DNA of 64,000 nucleotides from Mercurialis annua (taxonomy: Eukaryota; Streptophyta; Magnoliopsida; Malpighiales; Euphorbiaceae): NCBI RefSeq assembly GCF_937616625.2, contig NC_065571.1, positions 25,184,201-25,248,200 of the forward strand. Reading direction: 5' to 3'. Shown in pieces: positions 38,215-51,500 of the stretch; the first letter of the stretch is position 1; every line of letters begins with the position of its first letter. The position numbers and the translations under genes are program-made. The notes under the pieces are model-generated. The model ran no database searches. It was not told where the DNA came from and saw only the letters and a program-made list of their open reading frames with translations.

Positions 38215-41200
38215 AGTTGGTCTAGTTACCTCTGCTAATATGAGTTTTGTCAGTTAAGTGACCTAGGAACTACTGCAGCTATAGAGTTGAGTTCTGTCTG
38301 ATCCAAGTGGTTTGCAATGTCGTTGTGTGATAAGTATGATTTATTGGTATGTAAAGTGCTTGTTTGTTTGTTGTGACATACGTATATGAGATACACGTGT
38401 ATATTTTGTTTTCGATAGGATATGCATATGCGACATGCATATCCAGATGGAATCTCGGGGAGATGCAATGCCCCCTATGACTAGAATATAGTCGATGTTA
38501 CTATGACTCGATAGTAACACGTATGTGGTTGGCATTGAATAACGCCAATATGCTGTCGAATTCGATCGATCGAAGTGTCAAAAAGGAGAATGAAGAAGAA
38601 ATGTAAAGTTACAAAAGTTGAAGAACTTTCCAGATACAGAGTTTTAAGGTCTAGAGAGCTTACAAAACTTAAACTTTATAACTTTCTAAAGTTGTTCTGT
38701 TTAAACGATTTTGAAAGCATAATTGTGCCTAGACCCGTGATAGTCATTGTATATAAATGCCACGACATTGATAGAAGTGCATCACTACATACATTGCTAA
38801 TGAAAAGAACAATAAATGAATACATGCATTAATAGTACATGCATCATATGCATTATGCTCAGACGAAAAGGTGAGCTGTGGCAACTCTTTGGGGATGAGA
38901 GACGTCATCACCCTAGTGCACAATTTTGCTAAGATTTGAATGAAATTTTGATTTAAATTTCGAAACGAGATGTTTTATGTGAAAGAGTTTTTAAAAGAGT
39001 TTTGTTTTTATGTAAGTATACCTAGACCAGAACTCTGTGACGGATGTGAAGTGCTCGCGAGAAAGCTACAATCGAGGCCATGAAGCGAATGAATACGTAT
39101 AGTTGCGAGAACATAGGAGTTATGCTTCTAGGATACGAACTTAGTTTCGAGTTAACGAGCTAGAATATAGCTAAAAATCGCAGATGTATTGGAAAGTGAT
39201 GCGTACCAGATTAGTGGTAAGCTAGAAAGTAAGTATCTCTTTGACAGGTCGTCAAAGATATTAAACTACGATATAAGGAAAGAAGTATATAAGAAGGATG
39301 AAGTCTATATACGAGAAGCGAATGGTAAAATGTATGTGAGTAGCAAAATGTAACTAATCGAACGATGAACTGGGATGTTCCTATCTTTAAACGAAGTGAC
39401 TAGAGCATCATGCTACCACACCATAGAAGTAAGAAAGAGGATAGTCGAGCATAGAAATAGACTCACAGTTTGCACCTTGAAGATAGAAGATTACCCTTAT
39501 GAAAGGATAATGTGAATATTGCGTAATATTAGAAAGTCGTTAGGTTTAATAAGATCGTGACAACTCTTTAGTGAACCGCTGGATCAAGTTGTCACTGGAA
39601 CACGATGTCCCTAAGACGGTGACCTAAGTGTTAACCATTGTGATCGGCAAACCGAGAACATGAAGTAGATTTCATAAGAGTATCGATAATGGATATATGT
39701 CGATAAAGTGACGGGCCAAGTAGACGAGTGATAAGAATATGAAGTACGGAACATGGAATTGGATCAATTAAGAATAGCTAACATCAAGTCCGCATAGAAT
39801 GTAGTGATTTGAGAAGCATGATAAGAAAGATCAAGAGGTAAACGACAAGAGTTGTAATAAGTGAGTTAGAAGTTAGAACTTCTATTACTAGTTTACGATT
39901 ATGAAGCGAATGCAACCTAGTCCAATTGGCCTGCAAAGGCCAGAAATGCGATGAAGGTCAGCGGAAACCTAACAAGATAAAGTGGGAATATACAGGCATC
40001 AGAAGTGCCGTAGTAACCCAACGTCATTAAAAATCAGTTAGCTGTAAAAGCAGCTGATGTAAGGAATTGTATACCAATGATAGGACGATGAATATAAAGA
40101 CAGTATTGACATGAAGAAAGGAACACCTATAGAGGCTGATAATAGTATACATAAGTTAAGGCTAAAGGAATTTGATGGATTAAGCGGTAATGCTAAATCC
40201 ACTAGGAAGGTAAACTAAGATACTCGTACACATCGAGCGGATAAAGGACAAAAAGTATTGTCGATCGAGATGTCAATGGAAAGTTGAACCCATGAATAGT
40301 TATGACAAACAATTAAAGCAATGAAAGGTATAAATGTAATGGATGCTTGTGAAGTGCTAAGCCTTAGACTTCAAGTTAGATCAAATAAAGAGTAATGTGA
40401 TCAATATAGGAGATTGATTATGATCCTTAAAGGATTGAGATGTGTTAGATACGATCAAACTTATTTGATATATTTCCAGAGGAAGATCCTAGGAAAGAGG
40501 ACTTCGGGAAAGAAAAGTTATCAGACGAGTTCGATGTAGAAGTACCGGAGCAAGCATTTCTAATTTAGTGTACGGTAATATCACAATCTGAGGGAGGATG
40601 CGGAAGTAGCCAATGGTCAGACACGAGTGGCTCTGATCAGGTTAGGAAGCAAATGCACTCCTTTTCACAAGGAATGCTACCAGTAGGACTGTATTCCATT
40701 GACTTCCTACGTACGGTCGAGAGATTGCCAAAAGTACATGACGTATATGATAAAGTATAAAGACGCAAAAGTAGATTATGGATAATAAGAAGTTAGTTAA
40801 AGTAAACAGAGTTAAGGAAAGTACGGATAACCTGCGTATAACGCAAGGAACTCGATAAGAATAATCGAGGAAAAGGAAAGAGAAAAGTCATGTGGAAAAT
40901 TGACAAGGAGCTTAAAGAAACGGAACTCTATGTAGTCGCGTATAAATAGAAACCAAGAAGGATAAAAAAGATAGAGACATATGATCGAAATCACTGACAG
41001 TTAAGATGTCAGTAAGGGTACAATAGGACGATAAGTAAGTAATGGAGAATGTACTACGTCGATAATTCAGGTAAAAGAATTGCAACCCGTTACTTAATTG
41101 ATAACTGACGTTCAGAGTGCCGAAACAAGAAATATCAGGAATACGAGATGCGATAGAAGTAATACCCGCATATGATCGGCTTTACAGACGGCCATGATGA

Positions 41201-42348
41201 TAGTACAAATACGATAAGATGATATATATATATATACCATTGAGAACACACGACATCGAGAAATTCAGACGAAGAAGGCCACGACTCTCTATTAATGATC
41301 GATGTTGTGGATATTAAAAACAAGTAGTACACGATGTACAAAAGGCGTTGAGAAGGAAAACAAAGAATGTAATAGAAGATAATCAAGAAACACGATAAGA
41401 GCGTGAATAAAGAATGCAAGAAGAATACTATAGGATCATAGCATCTAGACTATCAATCTTATTAGTTAACAAAGGACAAGAAGTCAAAGAAAGTTACGGA
41501 GAAGTACGTCTACAGTATGAACAAAAGTAGGAATAACAAGTGAAGTAACAAGATCATGGATAGTAATGAGAAGTAAGCTTAACGCTACATGATAGTAAAA
41601 GGAAATGATTGGAAGCTAAGAGCCAATTAAGATTAATAATTGGAAGGAAGGAATAGATAAGAAAGAGTTAAATTATGATGAATAAAAAGATCAAATATGG
41701 AGCAAGTAACGATGTCATCAGAGGACAATCAGATGTAAGCACATAAATAGAAGAAGATTAAGATCCTCATTTAAGGATTATAAGCAAAGAAAGCTTATTA
41801 GAACATTGATCACACGTTGCCTTATTAAAATAAGAATTCAGCGACAATATGACGATCCTATCTAGCTGAAAACCAGGTTGATGAAACGGATTGATGTAAT
41901 GTAAGAAGATACAAGGAGTTTCAAAGAATAGTACGTCATACTTAAGAAAAACAAAATAGATCAGTGGATATGCAAACGAATAGAGAAAAATATGAAATAT
42001 CAAGATACAAGAAGAAGGTTAAGTAAGCTTTACAAGAAAAGTAAACAAAGACCTTATAAGGATACGTCTTATTACTAAAGAATTCACCTCATGGATAACC
42101 ATGATTAACGACGATAACGAAAGAATCTTCATACGAGAAGTAAAGTGACGAGATGAAATCAAAAAGTGAGGTTGTCAGTGATAACTGACATCAAAGTGCA
42201 AGAAGTACAGAAATTGGAATGACGATTCCTTGCGCTGACCAGCATTAAAAGACGAACACGGTATTCCTACTATGAATACAATTCTAGATGTAAAAAGGGA
42301 TTAAAGTAAGTAAGAAGAGTGTAAGAAAATTCGAGGACGAATTTTTAT
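38215..42348 (+). other. Retrotransposon interior with no recognisable coding domain
   Basis: A 4.1-kb purine-rich plus strand with frequent stops in all frames. The longest frames (85 codons at 38575 plus, 94 codons at 41135 minus, 78 codons at 41767 minus) show no retroviral motifs. I looked for a zinc knuckle, D-S/T-G protease, YVDD polymerase and HHCC integrase motifs and saw none. The minus-strand frames are rich in Phe/Tyr/Ile only because the strand is pyrimidine-rich. A short TA run (ATATATATATATATACC) lies near 41222. The interior may be ancient pol that decayed beyond recognition, or unrelated captured sequence. Confidence 0.7.
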
Positions 42349-42362
42349 AAGGGGGGGAAGAA
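42349..42362 (+). promoter_or_regulatory. Polypurine tract
   Basis: AAGGGGGGGAAGAA directly abuts the TGTAATACC start of the 3' LTR. This is the expected plus-strand primer position. Confidence 0.94.
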
Positions 42363-45061
42363 TGTAATACCCTAAAATATTTAAGTATTTAATTGGACCA
42401 CATGTCCAGTGTTGCATCGCCGGAGTAGCGATATCGGAAGGATTTCCGAGAAATTAAGATAAGTATAAAACTTTAGCAGGACGGTTTTGAAAAAGATTAT
42501 TGCGAGGAATTTAATATTATATTTCAATTCTAAAGTTGGAATTGGAATTAGAAAGGAAAAATGTTAAGAAAGTCGCAAAATAAAGTACATGGACTAAAAT
42601 GGTAATTTAACCATATAAGACCCGAAGGGATATTATTTCGCCAAAGCCCGCGAAATATTTTATAGTATATGTGGTAAAAGTTTCGGGTCAATCGGAGACC
42701 TTTTAAAATTTGGATGCGGATGCGTTTTGGGCTAAATTGTCACTTTTGAGAAATTTAAGGGCTAAAGTGTAAATTAGCCAATTAAGTCTCGAGAATAGTA
42801 ATTAAAAGATTTTGACGGAAAATAATAATATTGAGTTAATATTATTTATATGAATATAAATAATACGTATCGACTCGAATTAAAAGGATAATTTAACCGT
42901 TTGGTTAAATTAGAAAGTTTAAAAGAGAAATGGTTTAAGTTAAAGAAATGAAGGATCAAAATGGACAATTAGCCAAGATATATATGATAACTTTCCTTAA
43001 GAATAAGGAAAGGAAGTGATGATCAGAGGAAGCGAGAGAGTTACAGAAGATTTCGACAATCGATTACGATCCGTCGCTGTTTCGCCGTTTCTCGTCCAAA
43101 TCGCGAGTTCTTTATATCGATTCATTCAGAATTCGATTCTCTATCATCGCTAAGCTTCAAATCAAGGTAAGCTTGATGTTTTTATTATGAGAATTGATAA
43201 ATAAGGGTTATTTCGTTTTAACGAATTAAACGAATCGTAATCGCGTTTCTACTGGCGTTTTTGATGATATTTGAGATGGTTATTAATGGAAATCGTGCTA
43301 GAATCGACTATGGATGTTTAAGCACGTCGGAATTGGCCCGGGGAATGAACCCCGGGGCTGCACATCGGCAGCCGTTTGCTGCACGAACGTGCAGTACACG
43401 TTCGTGTAGCATACTGCACGAACGTGCAGCACACGTTCGTGTAGCATACTGCACGAACGTGCAGCACACGTTCGTGTAGCAGACTGCACGAACGTGTAGC
43501 ACACGTTCGTGTAGTACACTACACGAACGTGGAGCACACGAATGTGCAGTACACTGCTGCACAAACGTGCAGTCCTTCGCCGAGTGAGGAATCCTGATTT
43601 GGGCTTTCTGGGCCCTAACGCGACGCAGAAACTCGATTTCAAACAATGTCAAGTCGTGTAATCAATTGTGATTCGATTGAATATCAAAACGTAAACTAGG
43701 ACGTTTAAAAGAGAAGTGTGATTAAGAGATTATCAAAGTTAAGAATCGTATTTGAAATACGATTATGTTAACCTAAGTTTATAACTTAGGGTTTTGATAC
43801 TAAATCAACGTTTATGAACTAAACGTATAGGTAACTCGATTAAGTAACTGACGTTCCGACAAGCTATCAAGCCAGTCAGCGGGAGTGGATATGTGATTGG
43901 ACAATGCATGGAGCTTACGCTTGCGGGATTATAATAGTGCAGTTTTGGATAGCGGTCACTGTGAGTTGCACTTTACTTTCGTGTATTATATATTAAAGTT
44001 ATTTTAAATAGATATATATACTGTTTATACGCATCGCATTACATATAATTGATTGAAATGTTATATGTTTACTTAATTTCTATATACGAGAACTAGTATG
44101 CGATCCGAAGAAACTAGCTACTTATTGGGTGTCAATAGGCTGTGTGATCACCAGTATCGAGTCAGTCTAGTATGTTTGCATTGAGAAATGACTTGACACA
44201 GCTGGGAGCTGTTGATGAATATGAATTTTACGATTGGGTATATGATTTCGATACGAGAGTGAACTCGTCTATGGTGTAGCCTGGAAGTCCCCGTATCTAG
44301 TGGCTGGGCCACCAGCGAGTTGGACTCGCAATTGATATTTACGATTGGGTTGAATGATATATGATTATTCGAGAGATGTGTCGCATGCTAGGATATTAGT
44401 TTCGTACGGATCAAATACCTGTTTATATGTTTTATATTATGGTTTTCTTAAGATGCGATGTTATATTTTTATATTAATACTGTTAGTAACTTGCAAGCTC
44501 ACTCAGTATTTTCCAAAATACTGACCCCCTCACAGTGTTTCCTTTCAGGTGACCGGAGTCGGATCAGACAGACCATCTCCTTTGTGTCGGCAACCTTTTG
44601 GCTTACACAAAGTGCGAGTTTTTATAGAACTGCAGTAGTCAGTAGGTGTCAGTATAAGATTTATGATTTAATTTCAAACGGTATTTGGAAAGTAAACTCT
44701 GATATAATTTTATAGATAAGTTGTTTATAAAGATGACGTTTTATCCGTTTGAATTTTGTACCAATTGCCTTGAGAGGAATTGGTTATGATTATGACTAGA
44801 AACAGGGCGGTGCTAGATATGAGATATCGCTCGGTAAGACCCTGGTTTCTAAGAATTGTGCTGCGAACATTTCCAGGAAAGGAAGGCGATATTTTGATAT
44901 TTGAATTATATTACTTAAGAAAGATTTCTGAAAACGTATTATATATAATAAGATGTTTTATTCGCGAAAAATTTATAATGGTTTTAGGCTTGCTACGGGT
45001 TCCGGAGCTACCACTCCCGTTCCCTAGCGCCGGTCGCGGCTCAATAATTTGGGTCGTGACA
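42363..45061 (+). repeat. 3' LTR (2.70 kb)
   Basis: Direct repeat of 35570-38198. By eye about 25 substitutions separate the pair, mostly C/T or G/A, plus one 70-bp length difference in the minisatellite. Such low divergence means a fairly recent insertion. After the end, ATTGAAACAAAACC resumes the satellite. The expected 5-bp target duplication is only seen imperfectly (CAAAC left, GAAAC right, with ATT in between). Confidence 0.92.
43379..43572. repeat. 35-bp hairpin minisatellite in 3' LTR, two units longer
   Basis: Same repeat as in the 5' LTR but 194 bp against 124 bp, which accounts for the whole length difference between the LTRs. Frames on both strands through it (43261-43479, 43298-43642, 43308-43652) are Cys/His/Arg-rich repeats and not genes. 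Confidence 0.93.
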
Positions 45062-48059
45062 ATTGAAACAAAACCAAACGTTTCACCTTTTTAGCGATTT
45101 TAGCCAAACGTTTACAAACGTTACGAAATAAATTCAAACGTTTCCGCATTTTTGCGATTTAAACCAAACGTTTAAAACGTTACGAAACAAATCCAAACGT
45201 TTCACCTTTTTAGCGATTTATGTCAAACGTTTATAAACGTTACAGAACAAATCCAAATGTTTCACCTTTTTAGCGATTTAAGCCAGACGTTTACATATAT
45301 TAAGAAGCAAAACCAAGTGTTTCACATTTTTTAGCAATTTAAGCCAAACGTTTACAAACGTTACGAAACAAAAACCAAGTGTTTCACCTTTTATGCAATT
45401 TAAGCGAAACGTTTACAAACGTAGCAAAACAAATCCAATCGTTTCACCTTTTTAGCAATTTAAGCCAAACGTTTACAAACGTTACGAAACAAATCCAAGC
45501 GTTTCACCTTTTTAGCAAATTAAGCCAAACGTTTACAAACGTTACGAAACAAATCCAAACATTTGACCTTTTTAACGATGTAAGCCAAACATTTACAAAC
45601 GGCACGAAACAAATCCAAACATTTTTCATTTTTATTGATTTAAGCCAAACGTTTACAAACGCTACGAAAGAAATCCAAATGTTTCTCCTTTTTAGCAATG
45701 TAAGCCAAACGTTTAGAAACATTACGAAACAAATCAAAGCGTTTCACCTTTTTAGCAATTTAAGATAAATGTTTACAAACATTACAAAAAAATCCAAAAG
45801 TTTCAACTTTTTAGCGATTTAAGCCAAACATTTACAAAGGTTATGAAACAAATCTAACAGTTTCATCTTTTTGCAATTTAAGCCATAGGCTTGCAAACGT
45901 TACGAAACAAATCAAAGCGTTTCACCTTTTTAGCAATTTAAGCCAAACGTTTACAAACTTTACAAATCAAACCCAAGCGTTTCACCTTTTTTTCAATTTA
46001 AGCCAAACGTTTACAAACTTTATGAAACAAATCCAAGCTTTTCACCTTTTTAGCAATTTAAGCAAAACATTTACAAATGTTACGAAAAAAATCCAAACGT
46101 TTCATTTTTTTAGAGATTTTAACTAAACGTTTACAAACGTTACGAAACAAAACCAAAACCTTTCATCTTTTTAGCGATATTCGCCTACCGTTCAAACGTT
46201 CCGAAACAAATTCAAACGTTTCCCCATTTTTGCGATTTAAGCCAAACGTTTTAAAAATTACGAAACAAATCCAAACGTCTCACCTTTTTAGCGATTTAAG
46301 CCAAACGTTTATAATCGTTACGAAATAAATCAAAACATTTCACATTTATTGTGATTTAAGTAAAACGTTTACAAACATTAAGAAACATAACCGGGCGTTT
46401 CACCTTTTTAGCAATTTAAGCCCAACGTTTACAAACGTTACGAAACAAATCCAAGCCTTTCACCTTTTTAGCAATTTAAGCCAAATGTTTATAAACATTA
46501 CGAAACAAATCCAAGCGTTTCACCTTTTTAGCAATTGAAGACGTTACGAAACAAATCCAAACATTTCACCTTTTTTGAGATTTAAGCCAAACGTTTACAA
46601 AGGTTACGAAACAAATCCAATTGTTTCACCTTTTTAGCAATTTAAGCCAAACGTTTAGAAACGTTATGAAACAAATCCGAGAGTTTTACCTTTCTAGCAA
46701 TTTAAGCCAAACGTTTACAAACCTTAGGAAACAAATCCAAGCGTTTCACGTTTTTAGCAATTTAAGCCAAATGTTTACAAACGTTATGAAAAAATCAAAG
46801 CGTTTCACCTTTTTAGCAATTTAAGCAAAACGTTGAGAAACGTTATGAAACAAATCCAAGCATGTCACCTTTTTAGAAATTTAAGAGAAACATTTACAAA
46901 CGTTACGAAACAGATTCAAACGTTTCACCTTTTTAGGGATTTAAGCCGAACGTTTACAAACGGTACGAAACAAAACCAAACGTTTCACCTTTTTAGTGAT
47001 TTTAGCCAAATATTTACAAACGTTACAAAACAAATTCAAATGTTTCCCTATTTTAGCCATTTGAGCCAAACATTTAAAACGTTACGAAAAAAATCCAAAC
47101 GTTTCACCTTTTTAGCGATTTATGTTAAATGTTTATGAACGAAACGGAACAAATCCAAATGTTTCACATTTTTAGCGATTGAAGCCAAACGTTACGAAAC
47201 GAATCCAAACGTTACGAAACGAATCCAAACGTTTCACATTATTAGCCATTTAAGCTAAACGTTTACAAACGTTACGAAACAAAAAACCAAGCGTTTCACC
47301 TTTTAAGTAAATTTAGCCAAACGTTTACAAACGTAGCGAAACAAATCCAAACGTTTCACCTTTTTAGCAATATAAGCCAAACGTTTACAAACGTTACGAA
47401 ACAAATCCAAGTGTTTCACCTTTTTATCAATTTAAGACAAATGTTTACAAATGTTACGAAAAAATCCAAACGTTTCACCTTTTTAGCGATTTAAGCCAAA
47501 CATTTACAATGGTTATGAAACAAATCCAAATGTTTCAGCTTTTTAGCAATTTAAGCCATACGTTTACAAACTTTACAAAACAATTCAAAGAGTTTTACAT
47601 TTTTAGCAATTTAAGCCAAACGTTTACAAATGTTACGAAACAAATCCAAGCATTTAACCTTTTTAGCAAATTAAGCCAAACGTTTACAAACGTTATGAAA
47701 CAAATCCAAATGTTTCACCTTTTTTGCAATTTAAGTGAAACGTTTACAAAGGTTACGAAATATATCCAAACGTTTCACCTTTTTAGCGATTTAAGCCGAA
47801 CATTTACAAACGTTACGAAACAAAACCAAACGTTTCACCTTTTTAGCAATTTAAGAGAAATGTTTACGAACGTTACGAAACAGATACAAACGTCTCACCT
47901 TTTTAGCGATTTAAGCCGACCGTTTACAAATGTTACAAAACAAAACGAAACGTTTCACCTATTTAGCGATTTTAGCCAAAAGTTTACAAACGTTAGGAAA
48001 CAAATTCAAACGTTTCCCCATTTTAGCGATTTAAGCCACAGATTTAAAACGTTAAGGAA

Positions 48060-48539
48060 TAAATCCAAGCGTTTCACCTTTTTAGCAATTTAAGACAAAT
48101 GTTTACAAACGTTACGAAAAAAATCCAAACGCTTCACCTTTTTAGCGATTTAAGCCAAACGTTTACAAAGGTTATGAAACAAATCCAAATGTTTCATCTT
48201 TATAGCAATTTATGCCATACGATTACAAACGATACGAAACAAATCAAAGCGTTTTACCTTTTTATCAATTTAAGCCAAACGTTTACAAACGTTGCAAATT
48301 AAATCCAAGCGTTTCACCTTTTTAGCAATTTAAGACAAATGTTTACAAACGTTACGAAAAAAATCCAAACGCTTCACCTTTTTAGCGATTTAAGCCAAAC
48401 GTTTACAAAGGTTATGAAACAAATCCAAATGTTTCATCTTTATAGCAATTTATGCCATACGATTACAAACGATACGAAACAAATCAAAGCGTTTTACCTT
48501 TTTATCAATTTAAGCCAAACGTTTACAAACGTTGCAAAT
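48060..48539. repeat. Exact 240-bp tandem duplication
   Basis: The 240 bases from 48060 and the 240 from 48300 are identical at every position I compared, including unusual variants (GCCATACGATTACAAACGA, AACGCTTCACC, GTTGCAAATT). Surrounding monomers differ from each other by several bases, so this is a very recent unequal exchange of four monomers. It duplicates a 67-codon frame, which is not a gene. An assembly artefact cannot be excluded from sequence alone. Confidence 0.97.
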
Positions 48540-51500
48540 TAAATCCAAGCGTTTCACCTTTTTAGCAATTTAAGCCAAATGTTTATAAACGTTATGAAAC
48601 AAATCCAAGTCTTTCACCTTTTTCGCAATTTAAGCGAAACGTTTACAAACGTTACTAAACATATCCAAACATTTCACCTTTTTAATGATATAAGCCAAAC
48701 ATTTACAAACGGTATGAAACAAATCCAAACGTTTTTCATTTTTAGCGATTTAGGCCTAACGTTTACAAACGCTACGAAAGAAATCCAAACGTTTCTCCTT
48801 TTTTAGCAATGTAAGCCAAATGTTTTCAAACATTACGAAACAAATCCAAGCGTTTCTCCTTTTTAGCAATTTAAGACAAATGTTTACAAACATTACGAAA
48901 AAAATCCAAAAGTTTCAATTTTTTAGCAATTTAAGCCAAACATTTACAAAGGTTATGAAACAAATCCAAAAGTTTCATCTTTTTTGCAATTTAAGCCATA
49001 CGCTTACAAACTTTACAAATCTAATCCAAGCGTTTCATATTTTTATTAATTTAAGACAAACGTTTACAAACGTTATGAAACAAATCCAAGATTTTCACCT
49101 TTTTAGCAATTTGAGCGAAACATTTACAAATGTTACGAAAAAACCAAACGTTTCTCCTTTTTAGCGATATTAGCCAACCGTTTACAAACGTTCCGAAACA
49201 AATTCAAACGTTTCCCCATTTTAGCGATTGAAGCCAAACGTTTTAAACGTTACGAAACAAATCCAAACGTTTCACCTTTTTAGCGATTTAAGCCAAACAT
49301 TTAAAAATGTTACGGAATAAATCAAAACATTTCACCTTTATTGTGATTTAAGCCAAACGTTTATAAACATTAAGAAACATAACTAAGCGTTTCACCTTTT
49401 TAGCAATTTAAGCCAAACGTTTACAATCGTTACGAAACAAATCCAAGCCTTTCACCTTTTTAGCAATTTAAGCCAAACGTTTATAAACGTTACGAAACAA
49501 ATCCAAGAGTTTCACCTTTTTAGCAATTTAAGCCAAATGTTTACAAACGTTACGAAACAAATCCAAACATTTTATTTTTTTAGCGATTTAAGAGAAACGT
49601 TTACAAACGTATGAAACAAATCCAAATATTTCACCTTTTTTGAGATTTAAACCAAATGTTTACAAAGGTTACGAAACAAATCCAATTGTTTCACCTTATT
49701 ACCAATTTAAGCGAAACGTTTACAAACTTTACGAAACAAATCCAATAGTTTTACCTTTCTAGCAATTTAAGCCAAACGTTTACAAACCTTACGAAACAAA
49801 TCCAAGCGTTTCACCTTTTTAGCAATTTAAACCAAACGTTTACAAACGGTACAAAACGAATCCAAGAGTTTCTCCTTTTTAGCAATTTAAGCCAAACGTA
49901 TACAAACGTTACGAAAAAAATCAAAACATTTCACCATTTTAGCAATTTAAGCCAAAAGTTTACAAATATTACGAAACAAATCCAAACGTTTCACCTTTTT
50001 AGCAATTTAAGCAAAAAATTTACAAACCTTACGAAACAACTCCAAACATTTCACTTTTTTAGCGATTTAAGACAAACGTTTACAAACGTATGAAACAAAT
50101 CTAAACGTTTCACCTTTTTTGAGATATAAGCCAAACGTTTACAAAGGTTACGAAACAAATCCAATTGTTTGACCTTATTAGCAATTTATCAAAACGTTTA
50201 GAAACATTACGAAACAAATCCAAGAGTTTTATCTTTCTAGCAATTTAAGTCAAACGTTTACAAACCTTACGAAACATTACAAACGTTTCACCTTTTTAGC
50301 AATTTAAGCCAAACGTTTACAAATGGTACAAAACAAATCCAAGCGTTTCACCTTTTTAGCAATTTAAGCCAAACGTATACAAACGCTACGAAACAAATCA
50401 AAATGTTGCACCATTTTAGCAATTTAAGCAAAAAGTTTACAAATATTACGAAACAAATCCAAACGTTTCACCTTTATAGCAATTTAAGCCAAAAGTTTAC
50501 AAACGTTACGAAACAAATCCAAACTTTTCACCTTTTTAGCAATTTAAGCCAAACATTTGTTTCACGTTTTTAGCAATTTAAGCAATATGTTTACAAACGT
50601 TATGAAACAAATCAAAGAGTTTCACCTGTTTAGCAATTTAAGCAAAACGTCTACAAACGTTATGAAACAAATCCAAGCGTTTCACCTTTTTAGAAATTTA
50701 AGAGAAACATTTACAAACGTGATGAAACAGATTCAAATGTTTCACCTTTTTAGCGATTTAAGCCGAACGTTTACAAACGGTATGAAATAAAACAAAACGT
50801 GTCACCTTTTTAGCGATTTTAGACAAACGTTTACAAACGTTACGAAACAAATTCAAATGTTTCCCCATTTTAGCTATTTGAGCCAAACATTTAAAATGTG
50901 ACGAAACAAATCCAAACGTTTCACCTTTTTAGCGATTTATGTTAAATGTTTATGAACGTTACGGAACAAATCCAAATGTTCACCGTTTTAGCGATTGAAG
51001 CCAAAAGTTACTAAACGAATCCAAACGTTTCACATTTTTAGCCATGTAAGCCAAACGTTTACAAATGTTACGAAATAAAAAAACCAAGCGTTTCACCTTT
51101 TAACCAAATTAAGCCAAACGTTTACAAACGTAGCGAAACAAATCCAAGCGTTTCACCTTTTTAGCAATATAAGCGAAACGTTTACAAACGTTACGAAACA
51201 AATCCAAACGTTTCACCTTTTTAGCAATTTAAGACAAATGTTTAAAAATGTTACGAAAATATCCAAACATTTCACCTTTATAGCGATTTAAGCAAAACAT
51301 TTACAAAGGTTATGAAACAAATCCAAATGTTTCACCTTTTTAGCAATTTAAGCCAAACGTTACGAAACAAATCCAAGCGTTTCCCCTTTTTATCAAATTA
51401 AGCCAAACGTTTACAAACGTTATGAAACAAATCCAAATGTTTCACTTTTTTAGCAATTTAAGTGAAATGTTTACAAACGTTACGAAACATATCCAAACGT

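Larger units (their letters stand above)
35570..45061 (+). mobile_element. Non-coding 9.5-kb LTR retrotransposon (LARD-like)
   Basis: Complete element: 5' LTR 35570-38198, primer-binding site 38203-38214, interior to 42362 ending in a polypurine tract, and 3' LTR 42363-45061. LTRs begin TGTAATACC and end GTGACA. The interior (~4.2 kb) is A/G-rich on the plus strand, with stops in every frame and no recognisable gag, protease, RT, RNase H or integrase. The interior's last bases (TTCGAGGACGAATTTTTATA, then the G-run) resemble the 3' end of pol in plant Ty3/gypsy chromoviruses of the Tekay/Del type. That suggests a derivative mobilised by an autonomous relative. The satellite is in phase on both sides, so the element inserted into the finished array. 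Confidence 0.9.

Noticed and set aside
40812..42003. Hydrophobic minus-strand frames resembling membrane proteins
   Set aside because: The plus strand is A/G-rich, so the complement is full of Phe, Tyr, Ile and Leu codons; there are no conserved motifs and the frames are short.
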